This document shows, in pieces, positions 61,029-64,000 of a stretch of 64,000 nucleotides of DNA. A model generated the notes under the pieces. That model had not been told where the DNA came from and searched no databases. It saw nothing but the letters and a program-made list of their open reading frames with translations. The stretch is from RYN-230 sp963834515. GTDB lineage: Bacteria; Actinomycetota; Actinomycetes; Streptosporangiales; Streptosporangiaceae. A program made the position numbers and the translations under genes. Positions within the stretch are counted from its first letter, which is position 1; the number at the start of each line of letters is the position of its first letter. The stretch is taken from the NCBI GenBank assembly GCA_963834515.1, contig CAWICB010000007.1:1736001-1800000 (forward strand), in the 5' to 3' direction.

Positions 61029-61415
61029 TCAGTGGCCTGCCCGCCAGGCCCGGGCCGGCGGGTACCGGCGCAGGTAACCGCCGTATCCGGCCGCCGCGAT
61101 GAGCACCACCAGGGCGCCGAGCGCGAGCTGGATGCCGCGGGTCAGGCCCGGTGGGTAGATCACCTGGATCAGGTAGTGCGAGATGAACCCGCCACGGTAG
61201 CCAGCCTGGCCGCCCCGGTGCAGCAGGTAGTTCTGCAGCCCGGTGAGCGGGCAGGCGAAGCCGACGAACTCGACGAGGGCGCCGTACACCACGGCCGGCA
61301 GCTGCACCCAGATGAGCCACGGCCAGCGCCAGGCCAGGAACGAGCCGCCGACCACGAAGCCGATGAACAGCAGATGAGCGACCAGCACGAGATCGGCGCC
61401 AACCAGGTACCACAT
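61029..61415 (-). CDS. DUF2784 membrane protein
   Basis: This 128-aa protein has three to four TM helices and the DUF2784 pattern: MWYLVGADLVLVAHLLFIGF, WIQLPAVVYGALVEF-like WVQLPAVVYGALVEF, and CPLTGLQNYLLHRGGQAGYR followed by SHYLIQVIYPPGLT. Function is unknown. ATG 61415 is chosen at the first TM helix; a GTG nine bases upstream is possible. Confidence 0.82.
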   Translation of the reverse strand: MWYLVGADLVLVAHLLFIGFVVGGSFLAWRWPWLIWVQLPAVVYGALVEFVGFACPLTGLQNYLLHRGGQAGYRGGFISHYLIQVIYPPGLTRGIQLALGALVVLIAAAGYGGYLRRYPPARAWRAGH

Positions 61416-61468
61416 CACTGCCACCACCGGGGACCGCAGGCTAGCTCCAGGATAGCCGGAGCGCTGGA

Positions 61469-62407
61469 TCAGGCCGCCCGGGTGATGCACCAGCATTCGG
61501 CGCGGGCGCCCGGCGGCACGGGCTCCGCCGGGCCGGCCGGCGCCAGCGTCCGGGCGGCCTGGGGGGCGCGCTGGGCCAGGGCGGCGATCCCGCCGATCGT
61601 GATGGCCAGGCAGAGCCCTTCGGCGGCCAGGTCCAGCGGGGCGGTGGCGATCTTCTCGTGCAGGAAGGCGGCCCCGGCGGCCATCGACACCAGCGGGTCG
61701 GCGGTGGTGATGACCGCCAGGACCGGCGCGATCAGGGTGCCGGCCTGGAACGCGTTCTGGTTGAGCAGGAAGCCGACCGGGGTGACGATCACCATCAGGT
61801 ATAGCGGCCACTGCCGGAGCGGGTCGGCGAACCCGGCCGGTAGCGTGCCCGGCACGACCTTGAGCAGTAGCGCATTCACCCCGAAGTCGGTGCCGCAGCC
61901 CAGCGCCAGCCACAGCGGGCGCAGCGCCCGCGGCCCCCAGCGGGCCGCGGCCAGGCAGCCGGCCAGCACCACGGCCAGCCCCGCCGCGAGCGGGAGCGCG
62001 GCCCCCGGCCCGGCCGTGCCCGCGCCGCCGTGCGGCCGGGCCACAGCCAGGAAGCCGGCGATGCCCACCGCGCAGCAGGCCACCCCGGCCAGCAGCACGG
62101 CATCCGGGGCGCGGCGCCGGGTGGCCACCGCCGCGATCACCACCGCGAACAGCAGGCTCAGCACCAGCAGCGGCTGGACCAGGGTCAGCGATCCCAGGTG
62201 CAGGGCCAGAATCTGGAGCCCGGCACCGGCCAGGTTCACCCCGATGGAGGCCAGGAACAACGGCCGCCGCACCAGGTCGGTCAGCAGCCGCGGCGACAGC
62301 GCGGCCCGCTGCGGCACCTGCTTGGTGCTGCGTTGCTCCAGCACCGACGCCGCACCGAACGCGGCCGCCGCACCCAGTCCCGGGCACACCGCAAGCACCG
62401 CGAACAT
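61469..62407 (-). CDS. EamA/NIPA-like DMT-family transporter, paralogue 2
   Basis: This 312-aa protein matches paralogue 1 over its whole length: ASVLEQRSTKQVPQRAALSP, LVQPLLVLSLLFAVVIAA, TPVGFLLNQNAFQAGTLIAP, VLAVITTADPLVSMAAGAAF and LHEKIATAPLDLAAEGLCLA. About ten hydrophobic segments are seen. GAGGAGA precedes ATG 62407. The substrate is unknown. Confidence 0.8.
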   Translation of the reverse strand: MFAVLAVCPGLGAAAAFGAASVLEQRSTKQVPQRAALSPRLLTDLVRRPLFLASIGVNLAGAGLQILALHLGSLTLVQPLLVLSLLFAVVIAAVATRRRAPDAVLLAGVACCAVGIAGFLAVARPHGGAGTAGPGAALPLAAGLAVVLAGCLAAARWGPRALRPLWLALGCGTDFGVNALLLKVVPGTLPAGFADPLRQWPLYLMVIVTPVGFLLNQNAFQAGTLIAPVLAVITTADPLVSMAAGAAFLHEKIATAPLDLAAEGLCLAITIGGIAALAQRAPQAARTLAPAGPAEPVPPGARAECWCITRAA

Positions 62408-62498
62408 CACGTCTCCTCAGCGTCGGAACTCGTCATGTTTCTGGAGACGGTCCCCGGTCCTGATACTCATCGCCGTAGCCGGACGAGCTGGCGGCCGC

Positions 62499-62759
62499 TC
62501 ACGTATCAGCGCGGTCCCGGGCCGTCTCCCGCTCCGCGGCAGCTGCCGTCTGGCGCTGGCCCTCGTCCCAGGTGAGCGATTCAAGCGGGCCGTTAAACCA
62601 GTGCCCGCGTGGGCACCGGATCTTCGCGCTTTCCAGTGGCCCGTCGGTCGAGCCGACCGTGTACCGGTCCTGGACTTCGGCCGGCAGCCCGCACCGCCGG
62701 GCGCCATGCGCGTCCAGGTAGGCCGGACAGTCCAGGAACATCACCGCATTGCCGTCCAC
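62499..62759 (-). CDS. Hypothetical protein (86 aa) with paired Cys
   Basis: The protein reads MDGNAVMFLDCPAYLDAHGA, then RRCGLPAEVQDRYTVGSTDG, and KIRCPRGHWFNGPLESLTWD. Three cysteines and a CPxGHWF motif suggest a small zinc-binding fold. The C-terminal tail is helical and charged. I recall similar unnamed actinobacterial proteins. ATG 62759 is used. It is upstream of the DMT paralogue on the same strand. Confidence 0.6.
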   Translation of the reverse strand: MDGNAVMFLDCPAYLDAHGARRCGLPAEVQDRYTVGSTDGPLESAKIRCPRGHWFNGPLESLTWDEGQRQTAAAAERETARDRADT

Positions 62760-62952
62760 GGATTTCCCCCATCCGCCGTGCCGCCGCCGGCACCACCCCG
62801 CGCGACCCCCGCGGTCATTCAGCGCCGGGGAGGGTCAGCTCAGCAGCAGGCTGAAGTTGCCTTCGCCCGGTAGGAGGCCCCGGGAACAATGCTGATACAC
62901 GAAGGCGGTGGCCGCGTCGAGCAGGATCTGCTCGACGCTACCTGGCCATGGT

Positions 62953-63008
62953 CACCATCGCCGCGATCGTGCTGCTACGGCTGGAGTGAGAATGCAAGCA
63001 CGCCCCAG
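62953..63008 (-). repeat. 3'-flanking direct repeat, copy A
   Basis: Directly after the stop of the reductase-like gene (63009) about 50 bp closely match 63690-63743. Both copies contain GCGATCGTGCTGCT and a following GG(C/A)..GGA(G/A)TGA. The shared region is outside the two unrelated genes it follows. Confidence 0.6.
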
Positions 63009-63614
63009 CTAGGCCATGCTGCCGAAGGTCGGCTGGCCGGCGTGCTCGTACGTGAGGTGCACGGCGCCCCTGGGGAAGGTCGCCGACTCCACCAGCCGCA
63101 GCGCGGTCGGCACCGTGCCCTCCGCGAACAGCCGCTTGCCGCTGCCGAGCAGGACCGGAAACACCCATAGGTTCAGCCGGTCGACCAGATCGTTGCGCAG
63201 CAACGTCTGCACGAAGTTCCCGCTGCCGATGACGTCCACTCGGCCGAACTCCCCTTTGAGCTGCGCTACCGCCTCGGTCACGTCGCCCTGGATCAGCTTG
63301 GAATTGGCCCAGCCCACGGTGTCCAGCGTCCGCGAGGCGACGTACTTGGGCGCGCCGTTCAGCCGGGCCGCGATCGGGTTCTCGGCCGGCTGCCTGGGCC
63401 AGTAGGCCGCGAAGATCTCATAGGTCTGGCGGCCGAGCAACAGCGCCTCCAAGCCCGCGATGTGATCGGTGATGACCTTCCCCGACTCCTCGTCGGCGTA
63501 GGGCGCCTGCCAGCCGCCGTACTCGAATCCCCCCGCACGGTCCTCGTCGGGCGCGCCGGGCCCCTGCAGGACCCCGTCCAACGACGTGAACATATTGACG
63601 ACCAGCGTTCCCAT
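63009..63614 (-). CDS. Dihydrofolate reductase/RibD C-terminal family protein, second copy
   Basis: This 201-aa protein begins MGTLVVNMFTSLDGVLQGPG and contains EALLLGRQTYEIFAAYWPRQ, GAPKYVASRTLDTVGWANSK, VDVIGSGNFVQTLLRNDLVD and LWVFPVLLGSGKRLFAEG. It is of the same family as the protein at 35937-36515. GGGGAGGA lies before the ATG. It likely binds NADPH; the substrate is unknown. Confidence 0.85.
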   Translation of the reverse strand: MGTLVVNMFTSLDGVLQGPGAPDEDRAGGFEYGGWQAPYADEESGKVITDHIAGLEALLLGRQTYEIFAAYWPRQPAENPIAARLNGAPKYVASRTLDTVGWANSKLIQGDVTEAVAQLKGEFGRVDVIGSGNFVQTLLRNDLVDRLNLWVFPVLLGSGKRLFAEGTVPTALRLVESATFPRGAVHLTYEHAGQPTFGSMA

Positions 63615-63689
63615 GACGTCCTCCCCGATGGCGGTGACTTCCGAGCGGACTGACTACCACGGATCGGCAGCCCACCCAGGATCAGGGTG

Positions 63690-63743
63690 AGCATCGCAGC
63701 GATCGTGCTGCTGGGGCCGGAATGACATGGCAAACGCGCCCTA
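63690..63743 (-). repeat. 3'-flanking direct repeat, copy B
   Basis: This copy follows the stop of the third DMT paralogue (63741). It contains an ATCGC-A-GCGAT dyad and matches copy A at roughly four of five positions over 50 bp. Confidence 0.6.
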
Positions 63744-64000
63744 GTCGGTGAGGCTCTCCGCGGGCGCGGCCGGCACCCGGGTGGTGCCGGTCGCGGGCAG
63801 CGGATCCTCGCCCGCGATGAGGTGGCTGTGACTGAGCGCTGACACGCCGACGATGAGCAGCAGCAGCCCGAGCGCCTCGCCGGCCAGGTCGAGCACCCCG
63901 GTCTGGATCTGCTCGCCGAACAGGAACATGCCGAGCAGGGCGGCGGACAGCGGGTCCAGGATGGTGAAGCCGGGCTGCGAAGCAGCGAGCGGGCCGGCCG
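63741..64000 (-). CDS. EamA/NIPA-like DMT-family transporter, paralogue 3 (partial)
   Basis: Only the C-terminal 86 residues are inside the window. They read ASQPGFTILDPLSAALLGMF, LFGEQIQTGVLDLAGEALGL, LLLIVGVSALSHSHLIAGED, which matches the end of paralogues 1 and 2 (e.g. ITAADPLISIALAAVLLNEKL in parts). The gene runs off the right edge. It is the third member of this transporter family in the window. Confidence 0.75.
   Translation of the reverse strand, partial: AGPLAASQPGFTILDPLSAALLGMFLFGEQIQTGVLDLAGEALGLLLLIVGVSALSHSHLIAGEDPLPATGTTRVPAAPAESLTD

Noticed and set aside
62889..63170. Plus-strand 93-aa frame starting MLIHEGGG
   Set aside because: It runs through the repeat and antisense to the RibD-like gene with no family match; treated as a shadow.

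Overview
The window is a 64-kb piece of a high-GC actinomycete chromosome, probably a filamentous or soil lineage related to Streptosporangiales or Trebonia. The evidence is strong G/C bias at third codon positions, frequent GTG starts, candidate leaderless promoters (a TANNNT hexamer 6-7 nt before the start codon), F420-type enzymes (Ddn-like and PPOX-like), DUF1707 proteins, an MmyB-type XRE regulator, an ECF sigma fusion and an AfsR-like NB-ARC/TPR regulator. No rRNA, tRNA, CRISPR array, prophage or classical insertion sequence was seen.

Layout. 0-8 kb: a PadR/DUF1707 regulator with a palindromic operator, a convergent DHA2-type MFS exporter, a phzF-arsR-ridA operon, a BtuF-like binding protein, a frameshifted glucose-dehydrogenase-like gene and a quinone reductase. 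8-20 kb: two GNATs, a GT39-like membrane glycosyltransferase, an HxlR/GNAT divergent pair, an ECF sigma-DUF151-jelly-roll fusion, an XRE regulator, CBS and DUF2237 proteins, topoisomerase IB, a class II amidotransferase, a PRC-barrel protein and a MOSC-reductase-ferredoxin fusion. 20-24 kb: an SDR, a catalase with an unusual in-frame tail after its stop, an EamA/NIPA-like transporter and a TetR remnant. 24-29.3 kb: a compact minus-strand operon for hopanoid modification (MGDG-synthase-like glycosyltransferase, HpnJ, HpnR, SDR). 29-41 kb: a 35-aa membrane microprotein, a hydrolase-glycosyltransferase fusion, a GH79-like protein, redox enzymes, an NRAMP pseudogene and a frameshifted hydrolase. 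41-53 kb: a Clp-N protein without an ATPase, a broken TetR gene, the AfsR-like regulator, an exported tripeptidyl-aminopeptidase-like protein, an SGNH hydrolase, an ATP-dependent DNA ligase and an AbiEi/DUF559-like protein. 53-64 kb: a second copy of the microprotein followed by a 36-bp minisatellite, a serine hydrolase, a DUF2182/DUF1326 pair, MarC, a large secreted DUF1906 protein, a His-rich protein and two more EamA/NIPA-like paralogues.

The most unusual signal is a conserved non-coding element present three times (about 23.6, 29.5 and 53.35 kb). Its blocks ACTAGC, GGGGATATG and GAGGCTGA keep exactly the same spacing in every copy. Two copies lie directly upstream of paralogous 34-35-aa single-TM proteins starting MGKEAR, which are too short for normal gene calling. 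Two copies abut 5'-truncated genes. The 53-kb microprotein ends in a canonical -1 slippery heptamer (C CCA AAA) that would fuse it to a Pro/Ala-rich repeat tail.

At least six genes carry single-base frameshifts, several at runs of C or G (5.9, 38.5, 40.3, 43.1, 54.2 and 60.6 kb). These may be assembly errors or real decay. The NRAMP gene has both a stop codon and a frameshift, so it looks truly dead.
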